A stretch of 64,000 nucleotides of DNA from Halorarum salinum (GTDB lineage Archaea; Halobacteriota; Halobacteria; Halobacteriales; Haloferacaceae), in assembly GCF_013402875.1 (NCBI RefSeq), contig NZ_CP058579.1, positions 1,736,001 to 1,800,000 on the forward strand, written 5' to 3'. Position numbers and translations under genes: made by a program. The number at the start of each line of letters is the position of its first letter. Position 1 is the stretch's first letter. Under the pieces are notes generated by a model. It worked only from the letters and a program-made list of their open reading frames with translations. It ran no database searches and was not told the origin of the DNA. Positions 18,383 through 27,099 of the stretch are shown piece after piece.

Positions 18383-18550
18383 CTCCGTCGGGTCGGTGAC
18401 TTCTCGATCCGCCACCCTCGGCGGGTCGGGAACGGCGAGCGGATCGGAAGCGGCGAGCGTCCCGGTTCGCCCGCGAGGTCGCGAAACGGGGCCCCGCGAT
18501 CGCCGACCGTGCCACCCTAGTTACTACGGCGAGCGCCACGTATCCCGACC

Positions 18551-18907
18551 ATGGGTAGCTCCGAACCGGAATCGGTGGCCCGTCGGTACTACGACCTCGT
18601 CGACGCCGAGCGGTACGACGACCTGGTCTCGCTGTTCGCCGCGGACGTCCGATACGAACGGCCGGGACGGGACGCCATCGAGGGCCGAGACGGGCTTCGA
18701 GCGTTCTACGAGTCCGGCCGCCCGCTGGAGGACGGTCGCCACGAGATACACGACGTCGTCGTCGACGGCGCCACCGCGGCCGTTCGGGGGCGGTTCACCG
18801 GCCGACAGGGCGGCGAGGAGGTCGCGTTCGGCTTCGCCGACTTCCACGAGATCGAGGCCGGCGAGATCGCGCGCCGGTACACGTTCACCGACCGCGACGA
18901 GGTGTAG
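18551..18907 (+). CDS. SnoaL/NTF2-like (ketosteroid isomerase-fold) protein
   Basis: The 118-residue protein has the pattern of small NTF2-fold proteins: an N-terminal helix ending VARRYYDLVDAERYDDLVSL, then FAADVRYERPG and GRDGLRAFYES, and the later strands IHDVVVDGATAAVRGRFTG and VAFGFADFHEIEAGEI. Members include limonene-epoxide hydrolases, polyketide cyclases and many proteins of unknown role. A TAGTTACTA box lies about 28 nt upstream of the ATG. No catalytic residue assignment is possible by eye. Confidence 0.72.
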   Translation: MGSSEPESVARRYYDLVDAERYDDLVSLFAADVRYERPGRDAIEGRDGLRAFYESGRPLEDGRHEIHDVVVDGATAAVRGRFTGRQGGEEVAFGFADFHEIEAGEIARRYTFTDRDEV

Positions 18908-19002
18908 CGGCTGTCGGTGCGTCCGGTGCACCGTCGCGGTGTCCCCGCGCTCGGGGCGCCGTGCGGAGTCGATTTTATCCCGTTAGAATGGGTACAGGTA
19001 CC

Positions 19003-19977
19003 ATGGAACACGATCCCGGAGGGGAGCGATACACGGTCGACCACCGCCTCTCGGACGCGGACCACAACATCCACAGCAAGTGGGACGGCTCGCTCGACCC
19101 GGTCCTCACTGTCGAACCCGGCGAGATCGTGCGGTTCGAGTGTCGCGACGCCGTCGACCGCCAGGTGGACGTGGAGACGACCGCCGAGGAGGTGACGGAC
19201 GTTTCGTTCGACCCGGTCCACCCGCTCACAGGGCCGGTGTACGTCGAGGGCGCCGAACCCGGCGACGTCCTCGAGGTGGAACTGCTCGACCTCCAGCACA
19301 AGGGCTGGGGGTACAACCTCTACTTCCCCGGCGAGATGGGGCTGGGCCTGCTCCCGGAGGACTTCGACGACCCGGGCATCCACGTCTGGGACCTCGAGGG
19401 CGACGTCGGGGCGTTCGTGAACGGCATCGAGGTGCCGCTCGACCCGTTCCCGGGCGTCATCGGCAACGCGCCCGGCGAGGCCGGAGAGCACGACACGCTC
19501 CCGCCGCGTGACGTCGGCGGCAACATGGACGTCAAGCACATGACCGCCGGCTCGACCGTCTACCTCCCGGTGGAGGTCGAGGGCGCGCTGTTCTCGACGG
19601 GCGACTGCCACGCGGCGCAGGGCGACGGCGAGGTGTGTGTCACCGGCGTCGAGGCGCCGATGTTCGTCACCGCGAGGTTCTCGGTCCGGAAGGAGATGGA
19701 CGTCGAACAGCCCCAGCTCCACACGCAAGGGCCGTTCACCCCGACCGGCGTCGACGAGCCGACGTACGCCACGACCGGCATCGATCCGGACCTCATGGAG
19801 GCGACGAGGAAGGCGACCCGGCACATGATCGATCACCTCCACGGGAACCGGGGGCTGACGCGGGGCGAGGCGTACCTCCTCTGTTCGGCCGCGATGGATC
19901 TGAAGGTGAGCGAGGTCGTGGACGCGCCGAACTGGACCGTGACCGCCTACGTCGCGGACAGCCTCTTCCCCGAGTAG
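19003..19977 (+). CDS. Acetamidase/formamidase family amidohydrolase
   Basis: The 324-residue protein has the FmdA_AmdA family (PF03069) sequence throughout: HNIHSKWDGSLDPVLTVEPG, TGPVYVEGAEPGDVLEVELL, GGNMDVKHMTAGSTVYLPV, and the catalytic-region segment LFSTGDCHAAQGDGEVC. Family enzymes hydrolyse formamide or short amides to ammonia and the acid in the cytoplasm. The start is ATG 19003, because gattttatcc at 18971-18980 sits about 27 nt upstream; ATG 18988 in frame is possible. Ammonia released could be assimilated by the glutamate dehydrogenases encoded nearby; that link is inference. Confidence 0.87.
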   Translation: MEHDPGGERYTVDHRLSDADHNIHSKWDGSLDPVLTVEPGEIVRFECRDAVDRQVDVETTAEEVTDVSFDPVHPLTGPVYVEGAEPGDVLEVELLDLQHKGWGYNLYFPGEMGLGLLPEDFDDPGIHVWDLEGDVGAFVNGIEVPLDPFPGVIGNAPGEAGEHDTLPPRDVGGNMDVKHMTAGSTVYLPVEVEGALFSTGDCHAAQGDGEVCVTGVEAPMFVTARFSVRKEMDVEQPQLHTQGPFTPTGVDEPTYATTGIDPDLMEATRKATRHMIDHLHGNRGLTRGEAYLLCSAAMDLKVSEVVDAPNWTVTAYVADSLFPE

Positions 19978-20018
19978 GGTCCGTCCCGCCATCCCGGATC
20001 GAGGTCGCGCCCGGCCAG

Positions 20019-20549
20019 CTAGCCGCCGCCGTCGCCCCGAAGCCGGTCCGCGATCCGCTTCCCGACGCTCCGGGCGTCCCCCTCCACGACCGCGAGTTCG
20101 TCGCCCACCGCGACGGTGCCCGGTTCGACCACGTCCGCACAGACGCCGCCGCGACGCTCCTTCAGCGCCCGGGCGACACCTTCCTCCCCCGCGACCTGCT
20201 CCACGTGCGCGCAGGGCGGGCGGGGACGGGTCCCCCGGAACGTCGCCCCGCCGACGCGGAACGTCGCGCCGAGCAGGTCGTGGAGTCCGTCCGTGCCGAC
20301 GCCGCGGAGGACGACGTTCCGCCGGTGGCGCCCGTCCGTGAGGTCGATGCCGAACGACTCGCGGATCTCTTCGATCGCCTCGGCCGCGACGAAGGTGACC
20401 TGGCAGACGTCGAACGGGGAGTAGAAGCCGGTGCCCAGCAGGTAGCGGTCGCCCTTGATGCCGCCCTCGACGCACTCGATCCGGTCGTGGCTCTCCATCG
20501 GGGCCGAATCCTCGGGGGCGGTGAACAGCGCCTCGACGCGGACGTTCAT
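20019..20549 (-). CDS. MOSC-domain protein
   Basis: The 176-residue protein consists of a single MOSC domain: EGGIKGDRYLLGTG, NVVLRGVGTDGLHDLLGATF, and the conserved cysteine in RPRPPCAHVEQVAG. MOSC domains are found in molybdenum-cofactor sulfurases and in YiiM-type proteins that handle sulfur on the cofactor. The start is ATG 20549 (MNVRVEALF); a longer frame adds a Pro/Ala-rich tail with no counterpart. It is convergent with the formamidase. No partner molybdoenzyme gene is seen in the window. Confidence 0.8.
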   Translation of the reverse strand: MNVRVEALFTAPEDSAPMESHDRIECVEGGIKGDRYLLGTGFYSPFDVCQVTFVAAEAIEEIRESFGIDLTDGRHRRNVVLRGVGTDGLHDLLGATFRVGGATFRGTRPRPPCAHVEQVAGEEGVARALKERRGGVCADVVEPGTVAVGDELAVVEGDARSVGKRIADRLRGDGGG

Positions 20550-20743
20550 GGCTACCGGTTGGGCACGAGCGTGGATAGCTCTTGGTGGGGGAGCCACGAC
20601 GGCGGTCGGGATCGCCAGCTACGCCGACGGCGAAGCGGGGGCGCTTTGCCGACGGCTCCCGCCATCCGTTCCCGTCGTCCGCCTTCCGACGCGACCGCTT
20701 TCGAGGGAATCGCCCTCGGGGTCCGAATCGCGCTTCGGGGCGG

Positions 20744-20899
20744 TCAGAAGGAGCCGTGGAGGCCTGACTCGAACCGGTCGACGCAGTCACGGCAGAACTG
20801 CGGGTCGCGTGCGGGCCGTATCCCGTACAGTTCGGTCAACGACGTGGCCTCCGCCTCGTCGACCACGGCGTCACAGCCGGAACACTCCACGCTGGTCAT
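20744..20899 (-). CDS. 51-residue four-cysteine zinc-finger protein
   Basis: A short frame from ATG 20899 encodes MTSVECSGCDAVVDEAEA..., with CSGC at residues 6-9 and CRDC at 36-39 spaced as a treble-clef or zinc-ribbon site, ending ...HGSF. A tttagtatc box lies 25-30 nt upstream, the standard leaderless layout here. Haloarchaea encode many such small zinc proteins. Function unknown; it lies between the MOSC gene and a glutamate dehydrogenase, both on the same strand. Confidence 0.7.
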   Translation of the reverse strand: MTSVECSGCDAVVDEAEATSLTELYGIRPARDPQFCRDCVDRFESGLHGSF

Positions 20900-20930
20900 G
20901 GTTCGGACGACTCGGCCCTCGATACTAAAC

Positions 20931-20984
20931 CCTGGCCCGCATCCGGTCCCTGGCCCGCATCCGGTCCCTGGCCCGCATCCGGTC
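20931..20984 (+). repeat. Tandem repeat, three perfect copies of an 18-mer
   Basis: CCTGGCCCGCATCCGGTC occurs three times head to tail, at 20931-20948, 20949-20966 and 20967-20984, directly upstream of the small zinc-finger gene promoter and after the glutamate dehydrogenase stop. Perfect identity suggests recent slippage expansion; a regulatory role is possible. Confidence 0.9.
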
Positions 20985-21049
20985 TCGGAACTACGGCCGC
21001 CGCCCCACGACCCGTCGGCCGGGAAGGGTCGGGTTCGGATGGACCCCGA

Positions 21050-22306
21050 CTACGGCCAGTTCCCGCTGTCCTCGTAGGCGTCCATCACGCGGCGGATTCC
21101 CACGACGTACGCGGCGGTCCTGAAGTTCGGCAGGTCCATCGACTCGTACGCCTCCACCAGGTTCTCGAACGCGGGGACGATCACCGCCTCCAGTTCCTCG
21201 TTCACCCGCTCCTCGCTCCAGTAGAAGCGCTGGCGGTTCTGCACCCACTCGAAGTAGGAGACGGTGACGCCGCCCGCGTTCGCGAGGATGTCGGGGAGGA
21301 CGTACACGTCCCGGCTCGCGAGCACCTCGTCGGCCTCCGGCGTGAGGGGGCCGTTCGCCGCCTCGACGACGACGTCCGCCCGGACCTCGCGCGCCAGGTC
21401 CCCGTCGATCGCGTTCTCCAGCGCGGCGGGGACGAGCAGATCGACGTCCAGCGTGAGCAGGTCCTCGTTCGAGAGCTTCTCCTCGGCGCGGGCGTAGCCC
21501 GACACCGATCCCGTCTCGTTCTTGTGCTCCTTGACGGCGCGGGTGTCCAGCCCGGACTCCCGGCGGATCGCTCCCGAGGAGTCGGAGACGGCGACGACGT
21601 CGGCGCCCAGATCCTCCAGCAGGTAGGCGGCGACGTGGCCCGCGTTCCCGTACCCCTGCACGGCGACGGTCGCCCCGGCCATCTCCTTCCCGAGGTAGTC
21701 GAACGCCTCGCGCGCCACGAGCATCGTGGAGCGGCCGGTCGCCTCGACGCGCCCCTCGCTCCCCCCGGAGTCGAGCGACTTGCCGGTGACGACGCCGGGC
21801 GCCGTCCCCCCGACCAGCGTCTCGTAGGTGTCCTTGATCCAGTTCATCTCCCGCTGGCCGGTGTTCACGTCCGGCGCGGGGACGTCCACGTCCTCGCCGA
21901 TGAACGGCCGGAGCTCCGCCGCGAACGCGCGCGTGATGCGCTCGAGTTCGTCCGTCGAGTGTTCCGCGGGGTCGATGACGATGCCGCCCTTCGCGCCCCC
22001 GTAGGGAACGTCGACGACGGCGCACTTGTACGCCATCCACCCGGAGAGCGCCTTCACCTCGTCTCGGCTGACGCCGGGGTGGTAGCGGATCCCGCCCTTG
22101 TACGGCCCCCGGTCGCCGTTGAACTGGGAGCGAAACGCGGTGAAGCGCCCGATCGAACCGTCGTCGAGGTCGACCGAGAGGTTCAGTTCGACCACCCGCT
22201 GGGGGTGTTTGAGCCGTTCGAGGGCGTCGTCGTCGACCTCGAGGTACGACGCGGCGTCGTCCACCTGCGACTGCAGGCTCTCGAATGGGTTTGCCTCGCC
22301 TTCCAT
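21050..22306 (-). CDS. Glutamate dehydrogenase, paralogue 1
   Basis: The 418-residue protein is a canonical Glu/Leu/Phe/Val dehydrogenase: [19 protein letters not shown] (substrate site), [19 protein letters not shown] (catalytic Lys), PAPDVNTG (catalytic Asp), [17 protein letters not shown] (dinucleotide fold), [14 protein letters not shown] and the [18 protein letters not shown] segment. It interconverts glutamate with 2-ketoglutarate and ammonia. The start at 22306 ([11 protein letters not shown]) fits homologue lengths, although upstream in-frame ATGs exist. It is divergent from a second glutamate dehydrogenase at 22571. Cofactor choice (NAD or NADP) cannot be read safely. Confidence 0.9.
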   Translation of the reverse strand: MEGEANPFESLQSQVDDAASYLEVDDDALERLKHPQRVVELNLSVDLDDGSIGRFTAFRSQFNGDRGPYKGGIRYHPGVSRDEVKALSGWMAYKCAVVDVPYGGAKGGIVIDPAEHSTDELERITRAFAAELRPFIGEDVDVPAPDVNTGQREMNWIKDTYETLVGGTAPGVVTGKSLDSGGSEGRVEATGRSTMLVAREAFDYLGKEMAGATVAVQGYGNAGHVAAYLLEDLGADVVAVSDSSGAIRRESGLDTRAVKEHKNETGSVSGYARAEEKLSNEDLLTLDVDLLVPAALENAIDGDLAREVRADVVVEAANGPLTPEADEVLASRDVYVLPDILANAGGVTVSYFEWVQNRQRFYWSEERVNEELEAVIVPAFENLVEAYESMDLPNFRTAAYVVGIRRVMDAYEDSGNWP

Positions 22307-22570
22307 GGACGTGGATTCAGACCTATGGGGGTTAGCATTGTCGGCGGTCGCCAATTTCGACAGCATCGGTACCGCCCGAACCGGTTCCGTCCGCGTCGGC
22401 ACGACCGCATCGGTCGACCGTCGCGCCGGGACGGGACCGGACGGAACTGGACGGAGAAAATAATAGTGTGTTTAATGACCTTAGTGAAGACTGTATCATC
22501 AATATTTTATTCCGGAACGGCGGATCACCGATAACGGGGCCGTACGGACCGCGCCCCCACGTACGTCACC

Positions 22571-23875
22571 ATGTCAACCGGAACAGCGGACACGACGGAG
22601 ACGCAGGCGGACCCGAGCGACGCGGAGGAACCGGAGAGCGCCCTCGAGACGGCGCGCCGCCAGCTCGAGCACGCGGCCGCGCATCTCGACGTCGACCCCG
22701 GCGTCATCGAGCGCCTCAAGCACCCGACGACGGTCCACCGCGTCGCGGTCCCGCTGGAGCACGACGACGGCTCGGTGAACGTGTACACCGGCTACCGGGC
22801 CCAGCACGACGACGTCCGCGGGCCGTACAAGGGCGGGCTCCGCTACCACCCCCACGTGAGCGAGGAGGAGTGTGTGGGCCTCTCGATGTGGATGACCTGG
22901 AAGTGCGCCGTGATGGACCTCCCGTTCGGCGGGGGGAAGGGCGGCGTCGTCGTCGACCCGCGCGAACTCTCCGACGGGGAGCGGGAACGGCTCACGCGCC
23001 GGTTCGCCGAGGAGCTGCGGAAGTTCGTCGGCCCGAAGAAGGACATCCCTGCGCCCGACATGGGCACCGACTCCCAGACGATGGCCTGGTTCATGGACGC
23101 CTATAGCATGCAGGAGGGCGAGACCATCCCCGGCGTCGTCACGGGCAAGCCGCCGGTGGTGGGCGGGTCGGAGGGGCGCGAGGAGGCGCCCGGTCGCAGC
23201 GTCGCGCTCATCACACGCGAGGCCGCCGACTACTACGACCGCGACCTCGACGGCCTCACGGTCGCCGTGCAGGGCTACGGCTCGGTCGGCGCGAACGCCG
23301 CCCGCCTGCTCGACGACTGGGGCGCGAACGTCGTCGCCGTCTCCGACACCGGCGGCGCCGTCCACGACCCGGCGGGGCTCGACACCCACGCCGTCCCCTC
23401 CTTCTCCGAGGAGCAGAACGCCGTCACGAACCACGACGCCCCCGAGACGCTCGAGGACGGGAACGACATCCTCGAACTCGACGTCGACGTGCTGATCCCC
23501 GCGGCCGTCGGCAACGTCATCACCACGGAGAACGCGGCCGACGTCGAGGCGGACCTGGTCGTCGAGGGGGCGAACGGGCCGACGACGTTCGCGGCCGACG
23601 CCATCCTGGCCGAGCGCGGCGTCGAGGTCATCCCCGACATCCTGGCCAACGCCGGCGGGGTGACCGTCAGCTACTTCGAGTGGCTCCAGGACATCAACCG
23701 CCGGACCTGGTCGCTCGAACGGGTGAACGACGAGCTCGAATCGGAGATGCTCTCCGCCTGGGACGACGTCCGCGCCGAGGTCGAGGAGCGCGACGTGACG
23801 TGGCGCGACGCCGCCTACATCGTCGCGCTCCGGCGCATCGCGGAGGCGAAGAGCGTCCGCGGGCTCTGGCCGTAG
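22571..23875 (+). CDS. Glutamate dehydrogenase, paralogue 2
   Basis: The 434-residue protein has [67 protein letters not shown] and [19 protein letters not shown], the complete active-site set of glutamate dehydrogenase. It has a Ser/Asp-rich N-terminal extension of about 35 residues that paralogue 1 lacks. The two genes diverge from a 264-base region with A+T-rich elements near 22455-22515 (ataatagtgtgtttaatg and atattttattcc). It probably pairs with paralogue 1 for opposite directions of nitrogen flow, as haloarchaea often keep separate biosynthetic and catabolic forms; this is inference. Confidence 0.9.
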   Translation: MSTGTADTTETQADPSDAEEPESALETARRQLEHAAAHLDVDPGVIERLKHPTTVHRVAVPLEHDDGSVNVYTGYRAQHDDVRGPYKGGLRYHPHVSEEECVGLSMWMTWKCAVMDLPFGGGKGGVVVDPRELSDGERERLTRRFAEELRKFVGPKKDIPAPDMGTDSQTMAWFMDAYSMQEGETIPGVVTGKPPVVGGSEGREEAPGRSVALITREAADYYDRDLDGLTVAVQGYGSVGANAARLLDDWGANVVAVSDTGGAVHDPAGLDTHAVPSFSEEQNAVTNHDAPETLEDGNDILELDVDVLIPAAVGNVITTENAADVEADLVVEGANGPTTFAADAILAERGVEVIPDILANAGGVTVSYFEWLQDINRRTWSLERVNDELESEMLSAWDDVRAEVEERDVTWRDAAYIVALRRIAEAKSVRGLWP

Positions 23876-23894
23876 GCAGTCTCCGGCTCCCCGC

Positions 23895-24761
23895 TCAGTT
23901 CTCGTCCCCGCCGTCCCGCTCGACCGCGAGCCGGGCGTACTCGCGGATCCGCTCCGCGCGCGCGATCAGCGGTGCGTCGATCATCTCGCCGTCCACCTCG
24001 AAGACGCCGCGGTCCTCGGCGGCGGCCTCCTCGCGGGCGGACAGGACCGTCTCGGCCCACTCCCGCTCCGACTCGTCCGGGGTGAACGCCCCGTTGACGA
24101 CCGGCACCTGCGCGGGGTGGATGGCCATCTTCCCGTCGTAGCCCAGCCCCCTCGCGAACCGGGTCTCCTCGCGGAGCCCCGCCGCGTCCTCGAACTCCGT
24201 GTACACCGTGTCGATCGCGTCGACGCCGGCGGCGGCGGCCGCGACGACGACCTTCTCGCGGGCGTACAGCACCTCGGTCCCCTCCCGGGTGCGCGTCGCG
24301 CCGAGGTCGGCCGAGAGGTCCTCCGCGCCGAACAGGAGGGCGTCGGTCGCCCCCGCGTCCGCGATCGCCGCGGCGTTCAGAACGCCCCGCGCGGTCTCCA
24401 CCAGCGCGAGCACGGGAACGCGACAGTCGTGTTCCCGGAGCTGATTCTCGAGGTGGTCGACCCGGTCGGCGGACCCGGCCTTCGGGAGCATCACGGCGTC
24501 GAAGTTCCCCGGCCCCTCGTCGGCCAGCGCCTCCAGGTCACGGTACGTGTCGGCGCCGGTGACGCGGACGCACACCTCGGCGTCGGGGTCGAACGTCGGG
24601 TCCGCCAGGACGTCGCGGACGGCCGCCCGCGCCTCCGCCTTCCGGGCGGGAGCGACGGCGTCCTCGAGGTCGAAGACGATCGTGTCCGCGCCCGCGCCGG
24701 GTGCCTTCCGCATGAGCGCCGGGCGGTCGCCCGGCGAGAAGAGGACGCTGCGTCTGACCAT
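23895..24761 (-). CDS. CitE-like HpcH/HpaI-family lyase (malyl-CoA/citrate lyase beta type)
   Basis: The 288-residue protein begins MVRRSVLFSPGDRPALMRKA and continues with DTIVFDLEDAVAP (metal-binding Glu/Asp), CVRVTG, AVMLPKA, LALVETARGVLNA (metal Glu), LLFGAEDLSADLG (metal Asp) and KMAIHPAQVPVVN. That is the CitE/Mcl arrangement used to cleave or form C-C bonds next to a CoA thioester, for example malyl-CoA, methylmalyl-CoA or citramalyl-CoA. The start at 24761 removes 36 basic residues that have no family counterpart. It ends 19 bases from the convergent glutamate dehydrogenase. Exact substrate open. Confidence 0.84.
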   Translation of the reverse strand: MVRRSVLFSPGDRPALMRKAPGAGADTIVFDLEDAVAPARKAEARAAVRDVLADPTFDPDAEVCVRVTGADTYRDLEALADEGPGNFDAVMLPKAGSADRVDHLENQLREHDCRVPVLALVETARGVLNAAAIADAGATDALLFGAEDLSADLGATRTREGTEVLYAREKVVVAAAAAGVDAIDTVYTEFEDAAGLREETRFARGLGYDGKMAIHPAQVPVVNGAFTPDESEREWAETVLSAREEAAAEDRGVFEVDGEMIDAPLIARAERIREYARLAVERDGGDEN

Positions 24762-25353
24762 GTTTCGGGTTCGCGCGGTCGGGGTTTCAATCCCATCGAC
24801 TCCGGTCGCCCGAGTCGATCGCTGTCGATCCACGAGAAGTGCACGAGTCGCCTTCCGCATCGTACCCACGGGACGGGGTCCGTGCCGAGGTGATCCGATG
24901 GATCGAAAGATACGTTAGATGACTGTTAACCCGAAAGCACAGTAGAATGGAATAATCGGAACTGCGATGGGTCCCGGCGGTGTTCACTCGGGAATCACGT
25001 TTTCGGTGATGAAACGCCACGTTCTCGGATCGGAGCCTACGAGGTGCAGATCGGGGAACGGTTCGTCCGAAACGCTCGGAAACGCCCTGGTACTGCGGGA
25101 TTTTCCCACGTATATCGCTGCTTCGAACTATTTTACGGGTCGCGGGACAAATACTGTGCAGTCCAGTTCGACACACCCGGCCGTCCGTCGGAATGTAAAT
25201 GAGATAAACATATATGAATTACAGTTAGTATCGAGAACGAACGGTTTTTCGACAGACTCCGTCCCCCGGAGCCACCGAACAGGGATTCCAGTCGCCGTTC
25301 GGTTCCCGGTCGTGAACCCGACGCGAAATGTCGGCCGGAATGCAGGCCAGCCG
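24762..25353. other. 592-base region without a gene, A+T-rich in part
   Basis: No frame shows recognisable motifs. Composition changes near 25180-25250 (aatgtaaatgagataaacatatatgaatt), unlike the G+C-rich surroundings. This may be an old promoter or a boundary of inserted or deleted DNA; the decayed UxaA fragment begins right after. Confidence 0.4.
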
Positions 25354-25767
25354 TTACGTCGACGGCCCGACGCGAGTGATCGCGAAGTCGCTCAAGCCGT
25401 GGCGCTCCGCGCAGGACTGGCCGCCGCACGGGACCCGAACGACGTACTCGAGTAACTCCGACGCCGACGTGGCCGTCGCGTCGACGTCCATGTCGGTCTC
25501 GAGCGCCTCGTGGGTCGCCCCGTTGCCAGTGACCTTCACGACGGGTGCGACCGGGTGGCCCGTGGGAACGCCTTCGTCGGTGACGTGGACGATCACTTGA
25601 GCACCCGCTGCCGCGAGCGCGGTCGCCGCCTCGGCGAACTGTGAGTGGGCGTCGACCACCGCGAGTCCGGATTCGTGCGTCGCCGTTTCGCCGTACTCGA
25701 CGACGTCCCGCACCGGCTGATCACCCCATGCTCGCGTCCCTTCCGCGAAGGAGCGTTCGCCGGCCAT
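25354..25767 (-). pseudogene. C-terminal fragment of an altronate/galactarate dehydratase (UxaA C-domain)
   Basis: The frame encodes the tail of the UxaA family: QPVRDVVEYGETATHESGLAV, AAAGAQVIVHVTDEGVPTG followed by HPVAPVVKVTGN, DMDVDA and a terminal AERHGLSDFAITRVGPST. Intact enzymes of this family are far longer and dehydrate altronate or galactarate with an iron centre. Nothing corresponding to the N-terminal part lies upstream, where a strong hairpin (25751-25780) marks the break. I read it as a truncated gene. The fragment indicates that hexuronate or aldarate catabolism once extended here. Confidence 0.72.
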
Positions 25768-25780
25768 CCGGCGAACGCTC
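25751..25780. repeat. Perfect hairpin, 13-base arms and 4-base loop
   Basis: GAGCGTTCGCCGG at 25751-25763 is followed by ccat and then its exact reverse complement at 25768-25780. It lies at the broken 5' edge of the UxaA fragment. It could be a mobile-element end, a recombination scar or an RNA hairpin. Confidence 0.75.
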
Positions 25781-25845
25781 GTCTCCTTGGCCGGAACCCC
25801 CGTGGCGGGCTAGCAGGTCCTCGACCTTCCCCTGGCCTCGTCGCT

Positions 25846-25875
25846 CCCGGCAGCCACGCGCGTGTGACTGCCGGG
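25846..25875. repeat. Inverted repeat with 8-base arms enclosing a palindrome
   Basis: CCCGGCAG (25846-25853) and CTGCCGGG (25868-25875) are exact reverse complements. The 14-base interval contains CACGCGCGTG, itself palindromic, so the segment could form nested foldback structures. Confidence 0.6.
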
Positions 25876-26713
25876 ATGCACGTTCAGACGTCCCGTTCCG
25901 GCGGCGACCTGCGACCCGCGTTCTGCGGGACGGAACCCGTGATGGAGGCCGGAGAGGACTGAGCCGCGGACGGATCGTCGGGATCGCTCCCCGTCGCAGA
26001 CCCCGTTCGCGCAGACCGCCCGAATCCCTCGGGAGTCGGATCGCCGTGTCGAGGCTCGCGGTGCTGTGCTGAGAGGGCGGGTCAGCCGGCACGCGTCGCA
26101 CTGCGCGCCGGCGTCGGTCGCCTGCTCGGGGCTGGGTTCCGGCCCCCTTCCTGATTCCGTGCGACGATCGCCGCCGACGGTCCCGACGAATCGGGATCCC
26201 CGGGGAACCGACGGCGTTCGGACGGCGGACCCCGGTCGCCGTCCCGAGGGGGGTTCGAAGACGGGGCCGTCGAACGGCGGTCGGATTTCGCCCCTCCCAG
26301 AGTGCGTGCGACGACGTCGCACGCGGCTTCCGATCCGTCTCCCCTGGCGCGTCCCGATCGTTGATGCGTACGCACGACCCGGAAAGGGGGACGACCGTCG
26401 AGGAAATCCCCGAGATCGGGACACGGTCCGCCCCCGGAAACCGTCGGACGACGGAACGGGTCGACGTGGTCCGACATGACGGAGCGTTCGAGAGGAGTGA
26501 ACGCCCATTCAGCCGACGTGCGGTTCCCGAACCCCCGTTCTATTCGATTCACGAAAGTAAAGTTGATGATCACGAAAGGAAGGGCCGGATCGAGCCAACA
26601 TCCGTCCGTGGAACCGTCACCACGAAACGACGGACGAGTAGTCGGTTAGACGACGTCTCTCGGCGACAGCGGGAAGGGATTCACGTCGAGACGGCCGTTT
26701 TCCTCCAAAATCC

Positions 26714-26741
26714 CCGGGACGGCGTCCGGACGCCGTCCCGG
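26714..26741. repeat. 28-base perfect palindrome
   Basis: Fourteen bases reading CCGGGACGGCGTCC are followed immediately by their reverse complement with no loop. There is no T-run on the + side, so a simple archaeal terminator is unlikely. It could be a protein-binding site, resolution site or element end. Confidence 0.8.
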
Positions 26742-27099
26742 CGCAACGTCGGTAGAACGTCATTACAGACGCACCGGCGTAAGACGAGGGGTTCCTTTGC
26801 CGTCAGACGGGATCCCCCCGGCTTCGTGCGACGTTATCACACAGTCGTACGGCATAAAAGGAATCGTCGGCCGACCGGCCGACATCCCGCCTCGGACCGG
26901 CGCGGACGGACGGCGGGGGGCAGCGTCGGGTCGTCGGGGAGGGACGTCCCGAGGACACCCGTCGGACGAACCGGATCTCGTGGACCGTCCCGGTCCAACC
27001 GTTCGACGCCCGGCGGCCGAGTCCGTTCGGTGAGCCTCGCCACGGGCACGCACCCGGCGCGTACCAGCGTTTAATACGGCTCACCCTGACGGCGGAGTC

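Larger units (their letters stand above)
25768..27099. other. 1.3-kb gene-free, hairpin-rich region
   Basis: No protein-like frame was found on either strand. It contains several foldback sequences: CCCGGCAG/CTGCCGGG arms at 25846-25853 and 25868-25875, enclosing the palindrome CACGCGCGTG, and a 28-base perfect palindrome at 26714-26741. The TATA element for the frameshifted enolase gene (tttaatacgg) is at 27070-27079. It may be the remains of a mobile element or of deleted genes. Confidence 0.45.

Noticed and set aside
25810-26508. Open frames of more than 200 codons in the 25.8-27.0 kb gap
   Set aside because: High G+C makes long chance frames; these are Arg/Ser/Gly-rich, lack the acidic composition of real proteins here and match no family I know.
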